The notes under the pieces are model-generated. The model did not search any database. It had not been told where the DNA came from and saw nothing but the letters and a program-made list of their open reading frames with translations. A DNA stretch of 45,318 nucleotides from an uncultured Comamonas sp. Its GTDB lineage: Bacteria; Pseudomonadota; Gammaproteobacteria; Burkholderiales; Burkholderiaceae_C. The DNA lies in NCBI GenBank assembly GCA_902175065.1, contig CABIIJ010000002.1, forward strand, positions 1 to 45,318, written 5' to 3'. The number at the start of each line of letters is the position of its first letter. The first letter of the stretch is position 1. Of the stretch, positions 27,033-36,802 are shown in pieces. Both the position numbers and the translations under genes were made by a program.

Positions 27033-28319
27033 TCACCCCTTGATGGCGCGGTAGCCGATGTCGCGGCGGTATTGCATCCCGTCGAAATGGATGCTGCGGG
27101 CCGCGTCGTACGCACGCTGCTGGGCCTGGCGCACGCTGTCGGCCAGGGCGGTGACGCACAGCACGCGCCCGCCGCTGGTGCGCGGCTTGCCGTCCGCATC
27201 CAGTTCGCTGCCCGCATGGAACACCACGGCGTCATCGGCTTCGGCGGGCAGGCCGGTGATCAGGTCGCCCTTGCGCGGCGCTTCCGGATAGCCCGCTGCG
27301 GCCATGACCACGCCCAGCGCGGTGCGGCGGTCCCATTCCAGCTCGACTTGCTCCAGACGCCCATCGGTAGCGGCCAGCAGCACCTCGACCAGATCGGTTT
27401 TCAGGCGCATCAGGATGGGCTGGGTTTCCGGGTCGCCCATGCGGGTGTTGAATTCCAGCGTTTTGGGCTGGCCCTGGGCGTCGATCATCAGCCCGGCGTA
27501 CAAGAAGCCGGTGAACGGTACGCCATCCTTTTCCATGCCGCGCACGGTGGGCAGGATGATTTCGCGCATGGCGCGACCGTACACATCGGCCGTCACGACG
27601 GGCGCCGGCGAATACGCGCCCATGCCGCCCGTGTTGGGGCCTTCGTCACCGTCTTTCAGGCGCTTGTGATCCTGGCTGGTGGCCAGGGCGCAGACGTTCT
27701 TGCCATCCACCAGCACGATGAAGCTGGCCTCTTCGCCCGCGAGGAACTCCTCGATGACGACACGAGCGCCCCCTTCGTTGTGCTGCACGCCGAATTTGTT
27801 GTCGACCAGCATGAAGTCCACGGCTGCGTGGGCTTCTTCCAGCGTCATTGCCACGACCACGCCCTTGCCGGCGGCCAGGCCATCGGCCTTGATGACGATG
27901 GGGGCACCGAGCTTGTCGATGTAGGCGTGCGCAGCCACCGGGTCGGTGAAGGTGTCATAGGCCGCCGTGGGAATGCCGTGGCGCTGCATGAAGGCCTTGG
28001 AAAAGGCCTTGGAGCTTTCCAGCTGCGCCGCAGCCTTCGTCGGCCCGAAAATCTTCAGGCCGTGGGCGCGGAACTCATCGACCACCCCGGCGGCCAGCGG
28101 CGCTTCGGGGCCGACCACGGCCAGGCCGATTTTTTCTGCCTGCGCCCATTCGCGCAGGGCTGCCACGTCGGTGATCGGCAGGTTCTCCAGCTTGCCGCCA
28201 GCCAGGGCGGTGCCGCCATTGCCAGGCGCCACAAAGACCTTGGTCGCCTTGGGCGACTGGGCCAGCTTCCACGCCAGGGCGTGCTCGCGGCCACCGCCGC
28301 CGATAACGAGTATTTTCAT
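27033..28319 (-). CDS. purD: Phosphoribosylamine-glycine ligase
   Basis: PurD (428 aa) is the ATP-grasp enzyme that makes GAR from phosphoribosylamine and glycine in purine synthesis. Motifs are [13 protein letters not shown] at the N-terminus, [25 protein letters not shown] and [13 protein letters not shown]. Length is standard. The ATG overlaps the yebC stop as ATGA, so yebC-purD-hemF forms a coupled operon. Confidence 0.98.
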   Translation of the reverse strand: MKILVIGGGGREHALAWKLAQSPKATKVFVAPGNGGTALAGGKLENLPITDVAALREWAQAEKIGLAVVGPEAPLAAGVVDEFRAHGLKIFGPTKAAAQLESSKAFSKAFMQRHGIPTAAYDTFTDPVAAHAYIDKLGAPIVIKADGLAAGKGVVVAMTLEEAHAAVDFMLVDNKFGVQHNEGGARVVIEEFLAGEEASFIVLVDGKNVCALATSQDHKRLKDGDEGPNTGGMGAYSPAPVVTADVYGRAMREIILPTVRGMEKDGVPFTGFLYAGLMIDAQGQPKTLEFNTRMGDPETQPILMRLKTDLVEVLLAATDGRLEQVELEWDRRTALGVVMAAAGYPEAPRKGDLITGLPAEADDAVVFHAGSELDADGKPRTSGGRVLCVTALADSVRQAQQRAYDAARSIHFDGMQYRRDIGYRAIKG

Positions 28320-29035
28320 AATTCTGCGTTGTGATAGACGTTTTGCACGTCGTCCAGGTCTTCCAGTACGTCCAGCAATTTCTGCATCCGCTCGGCGTCC
28401 TCGCCTTCCAGGGCGATGGTGTTTTCGGCCCGCATGGTCACTTCGGCTACTTCCGGCGCCAGGCCTGCGGCTTCCAGGGCGTTTTTCACGGCTTCAAAGT
28501 CGCCGGGGGCGGTCAGCACCTCGATAGCGCCTTCGTCGTCGGCGATGACATCTTCGGCACCGGCCTCCAGGGCGATTTCCATCACCCGGTCTTCATTGGT
28601 GCCCGGCGCAAAAATCAACTGGCCCACATGCTTGAACTGGAAAGCCACCGAGCCTTCCGTGCCCATGTTGCCGCCGTATTTGTTGAAGGCATGGCGCACT
28701 TCGGCCACCGTGCGCACGCGGTTGTCGGTCATGGTGTCCACGATGATGGCCGCGCCGCCGATGCCGTAGCCCTCGTAGCGGATTTCCTCGTAGGTCACGC
28801 CGTCGAGGTTGCCCGTGGCCTTGTCGATGTTGCGCTTGATGTTGTCGGCGGGCATGTTGGCGGCCTTGGCCTTGTCCACGGCCAGACGCAGGCGCGGGTT
28901 GGCATTCAGGTCGCCCCCGCCCTGGCGGGCGGCAACGATGATTTCACGAATAATGCGCGTCCAGATACGGCCACGCTTCTCATCCTGGCGACCTTTGCGG
29001 TGCTGGATATTGGCCCATTTGCTGTGTCCTGCCAC
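28316..29035 (-). CDS. yebC: YebC/PmpR-family protein
   Basis: The 239-residue protein has the full TACO1/YebC signature: [18 protein letters not shown] at the N-terminus, [16 protein letters not shown] and [14 protein letters not shown]. Family members are described as DNA-binding regulators and as ribosome-associated factors that relieve stalling. It opens the yebC-purD-hemF operon and is divergent from the HerA-like ATPase gene. Confidence 0.96.
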   Translation of the reverse strand: MAGHSKWANIQHRKGRQDEKRGRIWTRIIREIIVAARQGGGDLNANPRLRLAVDKAKAANMPADNIKRNIDKATGNLDGVTYEEIRYEGYGIGGAAIIVDTMTDNRVRTVAEVRHAFNKYGGNMGTEGSVAFQFKHVGQLIFAPGTNEDRVMEIALEAGAEDVIADDEGAIEVLTAPGDFEAVKNALEAAGLAPEVAEVTMRAENTIALEGEDAERMQKLLDVLEDLDDVQNVYHNAEL

Positions 29036-29117
29036 AAGAATTCCTTTTGTCTTGGTTTAATCTCGGGAACCAAGGATTCTACGTTTGACTTCAAGCCCTC
29101 CGAGAGGAAACCCGAAT

Positions 29118-30611
<1,494 letters not shown>

Positions 30612-30743
30612 CTGCACCGTGGGCAATCTCCCCCTGCGCGACAGCAATTACCCCCCTGCCCCTTATTCCGCTTTTAGAATCAGCGGGTTTGCGGGTGTGC
30701 GTGCCACCCGTCCCGATTTCTTTTACGAGACACTCCTACCGCC

Positions 30744-31454
30744 ATGAGCTTGCCTTTGAACAGTCCGGTCGATGCCACCCAAGACACCCTTGCCCACACC
30801 CGCTACAACATGGTGGAGCAGCAAATTCGCCCCTGGAACGTCAGCGACAGCGCCGTCCTGGAAGTGCTGCACACCCTGCGCCGTGAAGATTTCGTGCCCC
30901 CTGCGCACTACCAGAAAGCCTTCATGGATGCGGAAATCCCGCTGCGCGAAGATGCCTTCGCCATCGAGCGCGGCCAGTGCATGCTGGCCCCGAAAATCGA
31001 CGCCCGCATCGCCAACGACCTGCAACTGCAATCGCACGAGCGCGTGCTGGAAATCGGCACTGGCTCGGGCTACATGGCGGCCCTGCTCTCGCGCCTGTGC
31101 CAGGATGTGACCACGCTGGAGATCGACGCCGAACTGGCCGAAACGGCCCGCGAAAACCTGGCCACCGCCGAATGCCACAACGTCACCGTGCGCGTGGCCG
31201 ATGGCAGCAAGGACGCCCTGAACGACGGCCCGTTTGACGTCATCGTCCTGAGCGGCTCGGTGGCCGAGGTGCCGGCACAACTGCTGGCGCATCTGAAAGA
31301 CGGCGGCCGTTTGGCAGCCATCGTCGGCGATCTGCCCATGATGCGCTTCACCATCGTCCAGAAAAACGGCGGGCAAACCACCACCACGACACCGTGGGAC
31401 ACGGTCGCCCCGCGCCTGCAAGGCTTTGCAGGCAAGTCCAAATTCGTCTTTTAA
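30744..31454 (+). CDS. Protein-L-isoaspartate O-methyltransferase-like protein
   Basis: A 236-residue SAM methyltransferase of the PCMT family. It has VEQQIRPWNVSD, the SAM motif VLEIGTGSGYMAALL and VTTLEIDAELAETAREN. PCMT repairs isoaspartyl residues, but the Burkholderiales paralogue found before a rhodanese and a TolC-type gene is of unproven activity. It starts a three-gene unit with short gaps of 24 and 18 bases. The 30612-30743 spacer contains TAGAAT, a possible -10 box. Confidence 0.88.
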   Translation: MSLPLNSPVDATQDTLAHTRYNMVEQQIRPWNVSDSAVLEVLHTLRREDFVPPAHYQKAFMDAEIPLREDAFAIERGQCMLAPKIDARIANDLQLQSHERVLEIGTGSGYMAALLSRLCQDVTTLEIDAELAETARENLATAECHNVTVRVADGSKDALNDGPFDVIVLSGSVAEVPAQLLAHLKDGGRLAAIVGDLPMMRFTIVQKNGGQTTTTTPWDTVAPRLQGFAGKSKFVF

Positions 31455-31478
31455 GTCCACCAGGGTCTTGTCGGCGGC

Positions 31479-31826
31479 ATGTTCTACCAAGTGCGCCCCA
31501 ATCAAATGGACAGCTGGCTGGCCCAGTTCGCCGGGCAGGCCACGCTGCCGCTCGTGCTGGACGTGCGCGAGCATTGGGAATGCGACGTGGTGCGCCTGGG
31601 CCAGGACGCCCGGTTTGAACAGGTGTTCATCCCCATGGCCGACATTCCCGCCCGCTGGCACGAGCTGGACAGGGAGCGGCCCATCGCCTGCCTGTGCCAC
31701 CACGGCGCCCGCAGTATGCGCGTCGCCGCCTACCTGGCCCAGCAAGGCTTTGCCCATGTCGCCAACATCACCGGCGGCATCGATGCCTGGGCGCACGAGT
31801 GCGACCCGGGCATCGGGCATTACTAA
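31479..31826 (+). CDS. Rhodanese-like sulfurtransferase
   Basis: A single-domain rhodanese (115 aa) with VLDVREHWECD near the N-terminus and the active-site loop CHHGARSMRVA, whose first Cys carries the persulfide. It probably acts as a cytoplasmic sulfur or cyanide-detoxifying transferase. It sits 24 bases after the methyltransferase and 18 bases before the TolC-type gene, so the three are cotranscribed. Confidence 0.92.
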   Translation: MFYQVRPNQMDSWLAQFAGQATLPLVLDVREHWECDVVRLGQDARFEQVFIPMADIPARWHELDRERPIACLCHHGARSMRVAAYLAQQGFAHVANITGGIDAWAHECDPGIGHY

Positions 31827-31844
31827 CCGTCTCGAAGCCCACAA

Positions 31845-33215
31845 ATGAAACCCTTCCGGCCCCTGCGGCCTGCCGCCCTGTGCTTGCTGCTCTCGCTGGG
31901 GCCATGGGCCGGCAGCCATGCCCAAAGCCTGCTCGATGCCGCCCAGAGCACCCTGGCCCACGATGCCGGGTGGCAGGCGCAGGCACTGGCCGTAGACGCC
32001 GCCAGCCACCGCCAAGCCCAGGGCCGCGCCCTGCTGCTGCCGCAAATCGGCCTGCAAGCCAGCACCCAGCACAGCGACAGCACCGTCCGCGCCGCCGTCC
32101 CCTTGGTGGGCGATGTCAGGACAACCCAGCCGTCCTGGCAGCGCAGCGCCGGAGTGGAGCTGACCCAGCCGCTGTACCGTCCCGCCAATCTGGCGCAGTA
32201 CCGCCAGGGCCAGCAAGGCCTGGCACTGACCCAGGCGCAGCAAGCCGCTGCGCAGCAGAAGCTGCTGCTGCAAGTTGCCCAGGCGTATCTGGCCGCGCTG
32301 CAAGCGCAGGACGTGCTGAACGTGGTGAGCACCTTGCGCCAGGCCGTGACGGAGCAAAGCACCCTGGCCCAGCGCAATTTCGACGTCGGACTGGTGACGG
32401 TCACCGACGTGCGCGAAGCCCAGGCCCGCCTGGACATGGTGCAGGCGCAATGGCTGGCCGCCAGCAACGACGTCGCCCTGCAAACGCTGGCGCTGCAAAA
32501 GCTCACCACATGGACAACGCCCCAGCCCTGGGTGCTGCCCGCCTCTGCCTCGCTGCCTGCGACCAGCGCAGAGGAGGTGCAAGCGTGGCTGGCCGAACTG
32601 CCCGCCGCCCACCCCCTGCTGCAGCAAACGGCCACTGCCCGCGCGATAGCCGAACTGGAAGTGAAGAAAGCCCAGGCCGGACATCTGCCCACCGTGGACC
32701 TGCAGGCCAGCTATGGCCAGCAGCGCAACCCGGATGGCAGCATGACCCTGCCCATGCCCCATCGCATCACCGCAGGCACGGTGGGCGTGAAGCTGCAACT
32801 GCCGCTGTTTGCCGGATTTGCCGTACAGAACCGCCTGCGCGAAACCCTGAGCCTTGCCGCCAAGGCCCAGGCCGAGCAGGAAGATGCCCAGCGCAATGTG
32901 GAACTGGCCGTGCGCCAGGCATTTCTCGGCTGGCAATCCGCACAGGAGCAGAGCACCGCGCTGGCGGCAGCGGTCGTCTCCAGCACTACCGCCCTGCAGG
33001 CCACCCAGACGGGTTACCAGGTGGGCGTGCGCATCAATGCCGATGTGCTGGCGGCCCAGGTGCAGGCCGCCAATGCGGAAAAAGACTGGCTGCGGGCCCG
33101 CTACCAGGTTCTCCTTGCCTATCTGCAACTGCGCCAGGCTGCCGGACGTTTGAACCTGGACGATATTGCCCAGGTCAGCGCCTTGTTCACTCCGGTTGCG
33201 CCAGCTGGCAAATAA
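31845..33215 (+). CDS. TolC-family outer-membrane efflux protein
   Basis: The 456-residue protein has a signal peptide ending about residue 26 (GSHAQS). It shows two internally similar repeats of long helices and short beta strands: LLLPQIGLQAS in the first and HLPTVDLQASYGQ in the second. These belong to the TolC/OMP trimeric channel family that connects inner-membrane pumps to the outside. It ends the three-gene unit with the methyltransferase and rhodanese. No partner RND or ABC pump is encoded nearby. Confidence 0.93.
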   Translation: MKPFRPLRPAALCLLLSLGPWAGSHAQSLLDAAQSTLAHDAGWQAQALAVDAASHRQAQGRALLLPQIGLQASTQHSDSTVRAAVPLVGDVRTTQPSWQRSAGVELTQPLYRPANLAQYRQGQQGLALTQAQQAAAQQKLLLQVAQAYLAALQAQDVLNVVSTLRQAVTEQSTLAQRNFDVGLVTVTDVREAQARLDMVQAQWLAASNDVALQTLALQKLTTWTTPQPWVLPASASLPATSAEEVQAWLAELPAAHPLLQQTATARAIAELEVKKAQAGHLPTVDLQASYGQQRNPDGSMTLPMPHRITAGTVGVKLQLPLFAGFAVQNRLRETLSLAAKAQAEQEDAQRNVELAVRQAFLGWQSAQEQSTALAAAVVSSTTALQATQTGYQVGVRINADVLAAQVQAANAEKDWLRARYQVLLAYLQLRQAAGRLNLDDIAQVSALFTPVAPAGK

Positions 33216-33216
33216 G

Positions 33217-33397
33217 ACCCCGTTCACGCTCTCGAAAACCGATTTTTTTATTCCCGGCCCTTCCTTCGCCTTCGCCCTTCCCGCGAAGGCTGGCTTCCCC
33301 GTATCACTGCCATACCCATTGCCACCCGCCTGCGCGGGTGTGACGGTGGGGAAAATCAGGGTGATGAAGTCTTCCTGAAGATCATGAACCGGTTCTA
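33217..33397. repeat. Probable decayed copy of the terminal-inverted-repeat element
   Basis: The left end reads CCCCGTTCACGCTCTCGAAA and the right end AGATCATGAACCGGTTCTAA, resembling the two ends of the elements at 1-258 and 45163-45318 in inward orientation. The interior holds TTCCCGCGAAGG and CCCGCCTGCGCGGG, of the small intergenic repeat type common in betaproteobacteria. The right end supplies the KfrA-like stop codon. Matches are imperfect, so the relation is inferred. Confidence 0.5.
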
Positions 33398-34354
33398 ACG
33401 CCGCCGCGTCAAACTCTTTTGCGCCAAGGCCCGCCGCTGTAGCGATGGGCCGCTGCGCGGCGCTGGCGCTTCAGGGGCCGGACGCTGCTGGTGCAGTGCC
33501 TCCTTCAATTCGCCAATGCGCTCATTGGCCAGCTCCAGGCTGTGCTGCGTGGTCGTCAAGGCGCCTTGTGCGGCAAGGCACTCGTTTTCCAGTTCGGCCT
33601 GGCGGCTGCGGGCCTGGGCGAGCAGCTCTTGCGCCTCCTGGGCGGCTTGCTGCTGCTGTTTCTTGAGCTTTTCCACCTCTTGGCGGCTGCGATCCAGCTC
33701 ACCCAGCCAGCGTTTTTCATTGCCGGAGAACTGCTCGGCCAGGCGCTGGCGCTCCTGCGCTGCCGCCGCCAGTGCAGCCTGGTGCTGGTGGCGCTCCCCA
33801 TCGCGTTGCTGTTGCAGGGCGTCGAACTCCTTGCGCTGCGCTTGCAATAGCTGCTCGCGCTGTTCCAGTTGCTGCTGCATGGCGTCCAGACGTTCTGAAA
33901 GGTCGGCTTGCTGGGCCTGCGCCAGTTTCAGCGCCTCATCCAGCGCCTGTTTTTGCTGCTGCAGGTTATCCGAGCGCTGCTGCAATTGCTGCTCCCGCGC
34001 TTGCAAGGCCACCTGGGCATCGGCGAGCTGGACTTGCTGCGCCTGCAAGGCCTCCTGTGCCACCGCTTGTGCCTGGGCCAGCGCGGTTTGCCAGAGCGTG
34101 TGCATCGCCTCCTGCACCGGCTGGGGCAATCGCTCCCCGGTGCCAGCGCCGCCCTGCGCTGCCACCAGGCGCTCGCCCAGGCGGGCAAACCAGCTCTCCA
34201 GCATCGGCCCGACGGTATTGGGCGAACCGCGCCCCATGTGCTGGCGCACGCGCTCGATCGTCGGGCGCTGACCCTGCTGCAGGACGGCATCGGCAGCGGC
34301 CCAAACGTCCTGTTCCTGCACGCCACGGGTGGTTTTTGGGGTGATGTACGACAT
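33395..34354 (-). CDS. KfrA-like DNA-binding coiled-coil protein
   Basis: The 319-residue protein has a KfrA-type N-terminal DNA-binding domain (about 1-110: VWAAADAVLQQGQRPTIERVRQHMGRGSPNTVGPML), then a coiled coil about 180 residues long, and a basic tail ending LTRRR. KfrA proteins of IncP plasmids bind their own promoter and support plasmid stability by organising DNA. Here the gene is chromosomal and divergent from a tyrosine recombinase, with an AT-rich 96-bp region between that could be its operator. The stop codon falls in a probable repeat relic. It could be a plasmid-derived gene. Confidence 0.82.
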   Translation of the reverse strand: MSYITPKTTRGVQEQDVWAAADAVLQQGQRPTIERVRQHMGRGSPNTVGPMLESWFARLGERLVAAQGGAGTGERLPQPVQEAMHTLWQTALAQAQAVAQEALQAQQVQLADAQVALQAREQQLQQRSDNLQQQKQALDEALKLAQAQQADLSERLDAMQQQLEQREQLLQAQRKEFDALQQQRDGERHQHQAALAAAAQERQRLAEQFSGNEKRWLGELDRSRQEVEKLKKQQQQAAQEAQELLAQARSRQAELENECLAAQGALTTTQHSLELANERIGELKEALHQQRPAPEAPAPRSGPSLQRRALAQKSLTRRR

Positions 34355-34450
34355 AGGCGATAATTTACTTTCGATAAGAGAAGTTTATCAAAAATTATTA
34401 GACAATTTTATCAAACAACATTTGTATTACATATTATTTTATACAAATAA
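34355..34450. promoter_or_regulatory. AT-rich divergent control region with GATAA/TTATC repeats
   Basis: GATAA occurs at 34359-34363 and 34373-34377, and TTATC at 34385-34389 and 34408-34412. The second and third form an inverted repeat with a 7-base spacer. The whole region is strongly A/T-rich in an otherwise GC-rich window. It probably carries both promoters and an operator for the KfrA-like protein. Confidence 0.5.
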
Positions 34451-35641
34451 ATGCAAAAAAACCATACCTACCGCTTTACGGACACGGATTCGTCTTTGTC
34501 CCCCCGGAAAACGTCCGCAGCTCCCCATGCACTGGCATTGCCTGCGGCGGCGGCGTCAACGACGCCTCCCACCCCCCTGGCCAGCCTGAGCGCCACCACC
34601 TTGCAGGCCTTGCAAGAACTGTTGCGCCAGGGCGAAGCGGAAAACACCCTGCGCAGCTACGCCAGCGCCATGCGCTACTGGGCGGGCTGGCTGCAACTGC
34701 GCCTGGGGCAAACCATTGCCCTGCCCTTGTCGGTGGAGGTGGTACTGCAATTCATTGCCGACCACGCACCGCGCCAGACGGCCACCGGCCTGCGCGGGGA
34801 ATTGCCGCCCGAAGTGGATGCCGCCCTGGTGCAATCGGGCTGCAAGAGCCGGCTGGGCGCACCGGCGCACGCCACCTTGGTGCATCGGCTGGCCGTGCTT
34901 TCCAAGGCGCACCAGAGCCGCAACCTGCCGAACCCGTGCCACGATCCGCGCGTGCGCGAGGTGCTCTCGCGTGCCCGCAAAACCTATGTCCGCCAGGGTG
35001 GCCGGGTGCAGAAAAAGGCCGCCCTCACGAAAGATTTGCTGCAGCAACTCCTGGCCACCTGCGACGACAGCCTCACGGGTTTGCGCGATCGGGCGCTGCT
35101 GCTGTTTGCCTGGAGCAGCGGCGGGCGTCGGCGCTCCGAAGTGGCACAAGCGGACATGCGCTTCCTGCGCCGCCTGGGGCCGGGACGTTTCATGTATGAG
35201 TTGCTGGTCAGCAAAACCAACCAGGCGGGCCGGGCTACGCCAGACAGCGCGAAGCCGGTGCTGGGTGCTGCCGGCGCGGCTTTGGAGGCATGGCTGGCGG
35301 CCAGCGGGATTGCCGAGGGGGCGATTTTTCGGCGCATTCGCAAGGGCGGCCATATCGATGCCGGCGGGGCGGGACTCAGCCCCGCCGCCGTGCGCCTGAT
35401 CGTGCAGGAACGGTGTCGCCTGGCGGGCGTGGAGGGGGACTTTTCCGCACACTCGCTGCGTTCAGGCTTCATTACGGAGGCCGGACGGCGCAATATCTCC
35501 CTGGCGCAAACCATGGCACTGACGGGGCACCAGAGCGTGCCTACGGTGCTGGGCTACTTCCGTGCCGAAGCGGCCATCCACAACCCGGCAGCGTATCTGA
35601 TGGACGATGCAGCAGGCGAGAACGCACTAGAGGAAAAATAA
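34451..35641 (+). CDS. Tyrosine recombinase (site-specific integrase family)
   Basis: The 396-residue protein has a SAM-like core-binding domain (about 50-150) with ENTLRSYASAMRYWAGWL. The catalytic domain (about 185-390) contains the five active-site residues: Arg in SSGGRRRSEVA, His and Arg in AHSLRSGF, His in TGHQS and Tyr in VLGYFRAEA. It is thus likely active. It lacks a nearby tRNA or obvious attachment site. It is divergent from the KfrA-like gene. Its target is unknown; chromosome dimer resolution is unlikely, because it diverges from XerC/D in length and sequence. Confidence 0.85.
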   Translation: MQKNHTYRFTDTDSSLSPRKTSAAPHALALPAAAASTTPPTPLASLSATTLQALQELLRQGEAENTLRSYASAMRYWAGWLQLRLGQTIALPLSVEVVLQFIADHAPRQTATGLRGELPPEVDAALVQSGCKSRLGAPAHATLVHRLAVLSKAHQSRNLPNPCHDPRVREVLSRARKTYVRQGGRVQKKAALTKDLLQQLLATCDDSLTGLRDRALLLFAWSSGGRRRSEVAQADMRFLRRLGPGRFMYELLVSKTNQAGRATPDSAKPVLGAAGAALEAWLAASGIAEGAIFRRIRKGGHIDAGGAGLSPAAVRLIVQERCRLAGVEGDFSAHSLRSGFITEAGRRNISLAQTMALTGHQSVPTVLGYFRAEAAIHNPAAYLMDDAAGENALEEK

Positions 35642-35735
35642 AAGGAGCTTCTTCCGCTTTATCTACAAGGATTTCAGATTGTTTTCATTCTGAAATATAG
35701 GACTGATAAGTGGAAACAGCTTCTTTTATTGAAGT
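35636..35735. repeat. AT-rich palindromic spacer repeat, copy 5
   Basis: Arms AATAAAAGGAGCTTCTTCCG and GTGGAAACAGCTTCTTTTATT enclose GATTTCAGA-TTG-TTTTCA-TTCTGAAAT. It follows the recombinase stop and precedes the convergent LysE gene, so it may work as a bidirectional terminator. No gene is seen up to 35771. Confidence 0.65.
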
Positions 35736-35771
35736 GCCGCCCTTGGGCGCCGGAAAGCCCAAGGGTTACCA

Positions 35772-36428
35772 TCAACGCTGGCTGCTGGCCAGCAGCGCCG
35801 CCGCCGTGACGAAGGCACCGCCCGTCACCCGGTCGAACCAGCGTCCCGCACCGCCCTGGTTCAGCCGGGCCAACAGCTTCGCCCCGGCCAGCACATAGGC
35901 CAGCATGATCGAACCGTCCAGCACCATCCACGTGCTGCCCAGGATCAAAAGCTGTCCGGCAATCGGGGCGCTGGCACTCATGAATTGCGGAAACAGCGCA
36001 CTGAAGAACAGCAGGTCCTTGGGATTGCCCAGGCCGACCATCAGCCCCTTGCGGTACAGCGTCCAGAACGTGGCCGCTTTTTCCTGCACAGGAGCGGGAA
36101 CGGTCGGCGCATCGACCTCCTCCCCCGCCTGCGGCCGGGCCTGGCGGGCATTGCGCCAGGTGCTCACCCCCAGGTAGAGCAAATACGCAGCGCCAGCCCA
36201 TTTGATGGCGCTGAACAAGGTATCGGATGCCGCAATCACCGCCCCCAGGCCCAGGGCCGAGAGCAGCATCAGGGTCATGGACGCCGTAATCCCGCCCACG
36301 ATCGTGCCCACCGCCTTGCGGGCGCCATGCCCGACAGCGTGCGAAACGCACAGCAATGCCGAAGGTCCCGGCGAAGCAATTACCGCTGCTGCCAGCGACA
36401 CGTACAGCAGCCACACACTCAAAGACAT
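35772..36428 (-). CDS. LysE-family amino-acid exporter
   Basis: The 218-residue inner-membrane protein has about six helices and the LysE/RhtB signature SPGPSALLCVSHAVGHG near the N-terminus, with GLGNPKDLLFFSALFPQF in the middle. The substrate cannot be told from sequence; amino acids or related compounds are usual. ATG36428 gives the typical LysE N-terminus; an in-frame ATG at 36470 would add 14 residues. The gene is divergent from the micro-ORFs at 36511 and 36632. Confidence 0.88.
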   Translation of the reverse strand: MSLSVWLLYVSLAAAVIASPGPSALLCVSHAVGHGARKAVGTIVGGITASMTLMLLSALGLGAVIAASDTLFSAIKWAGAAYLLYLGVSTWRNARQARPQAGEEVDAPTVPAPVQEKAATFWTLYRKGLMVGLGNPKDLLFFSALFPQFMSASAPIAGQLLILGSTWMVLDGSIMLAYVLAGAKLLARLNQGGAGRWFDRVTGGAFVTAAALLASSQR

Positions 36429-36448
36429 CAAAAAATCCAAAAAAGTTG

Positions 36449-36481
36449 GCCGGGGCAGTAAACCAGACATCCCGCCCCGGC
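36449..36481 (+). promoter_or_regulatory. Inverted repeat before the micro-ORFs
   Basis: GCCGGGGC (36449-36456) and GCCCCGGC (36474-36481) make an 8-bp perfect inverted repeat with a 17-base loop. It is 29 bases before the first micro-ORF start and just upstream of the LysE start. It could be an operator or a 5' leader hairpin. Confidence 0.45.
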
Positions 36482-36510
36482 GTTAAGGGTTCCATAAAGG
36501 AGTGAAAGCA

Positions 36511-36585
36511 ATGACGATTACCCAACCGACCACCATCTGGCCCGAAGACGAACGTGACCGCAAACGCAGCCCGGCACGTCTGTGA
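36511..36585 (+). CDS. Micro-ORF 1, 24 aa, contains IWPEDERDRKR
   Basis: The start ATG36511 has a good AAGGAG (36497-36502) eight bases upstream. The peptide has 24 residues: about eight N-terminal residues, IWPEDERDRKR, then SPARL. It is hydrophilic and highly charged, with no signal or membrane segment. Residues 6-19 (36526-36567) match codons 3-16 of micro-ORF 2. Of these 14 shared codons, 6 differ only synonymously and one gives Thr versus Ala, so selection on the peptide is likely. I do not recognise the family. It is transcribed away from LysE toward a terminator at 36742. Confidence 0.65.
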   Translation: MTITQPTTIWPEDERDRKRSPARL

Positions 36586-36631
36586 TCTCCGCCCCTGCAC
36601 CCTGGTATTTTCTTCCCCTTTGGAGTCTGTC

Positions 36632-36682
36632 ATGAACCCCACTGCCATCTGGCCTGAAGACGAACGCGATCGCAAGCGCTGA
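36632..36682 (+). CDS. Micro-ORF 2, 16 aa, contains IWPEDERDRKR
   Basis: The 16-residue peptide starts at ATG36632, with TTTGGAG seven bases upstream, and stops right after IWPEDERDRKR. It repeats the core of micro-ORF 1 after a 46-base spacer, using different codons at CCC/CCT, CGT/CGC, GAC/GAT and AAA/AAG. It lies 59 bases before a bidirectional terminator. This is a likely duplicate of micro-ORF 1 kept for its peptide. No function is known to me. Confidence 0.65.
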   Translation: MNPTAIWPEDERDRKR

Positions 36683-36741
36683 ATCGCCCGGCTGGGCGGC
36701 GCATCCTAGCGCAGACTGGCCCAATGTTCCTTGGCCCCAAC

Positions 36742-36771
36742 AAAAAACGCCTGCATTGCTGCAGGCGTTTT
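36742..36771. terminator. Bidirectional rho-independent terminator
   Basis: ACGCCTGCA (36747-36755) and TGCAGGCGT (36760-36768) form a 9-bp stem with a 4-base loop. An A tract precedes it and TTTT follows. It serves both the micro-ORF transcript on the plus strand and the pha operon on the minus strand. Confidence 0.88.
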
Positions 36772-36802
36772 GCTTCAGGCCCAATTCAGACCCAGGCAAG
36801 GC

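Noticed and set aside
27027-28334. Plus-strand reading frame across purD
   Set aside because: It is the antisense shadow of purD with no family motif.
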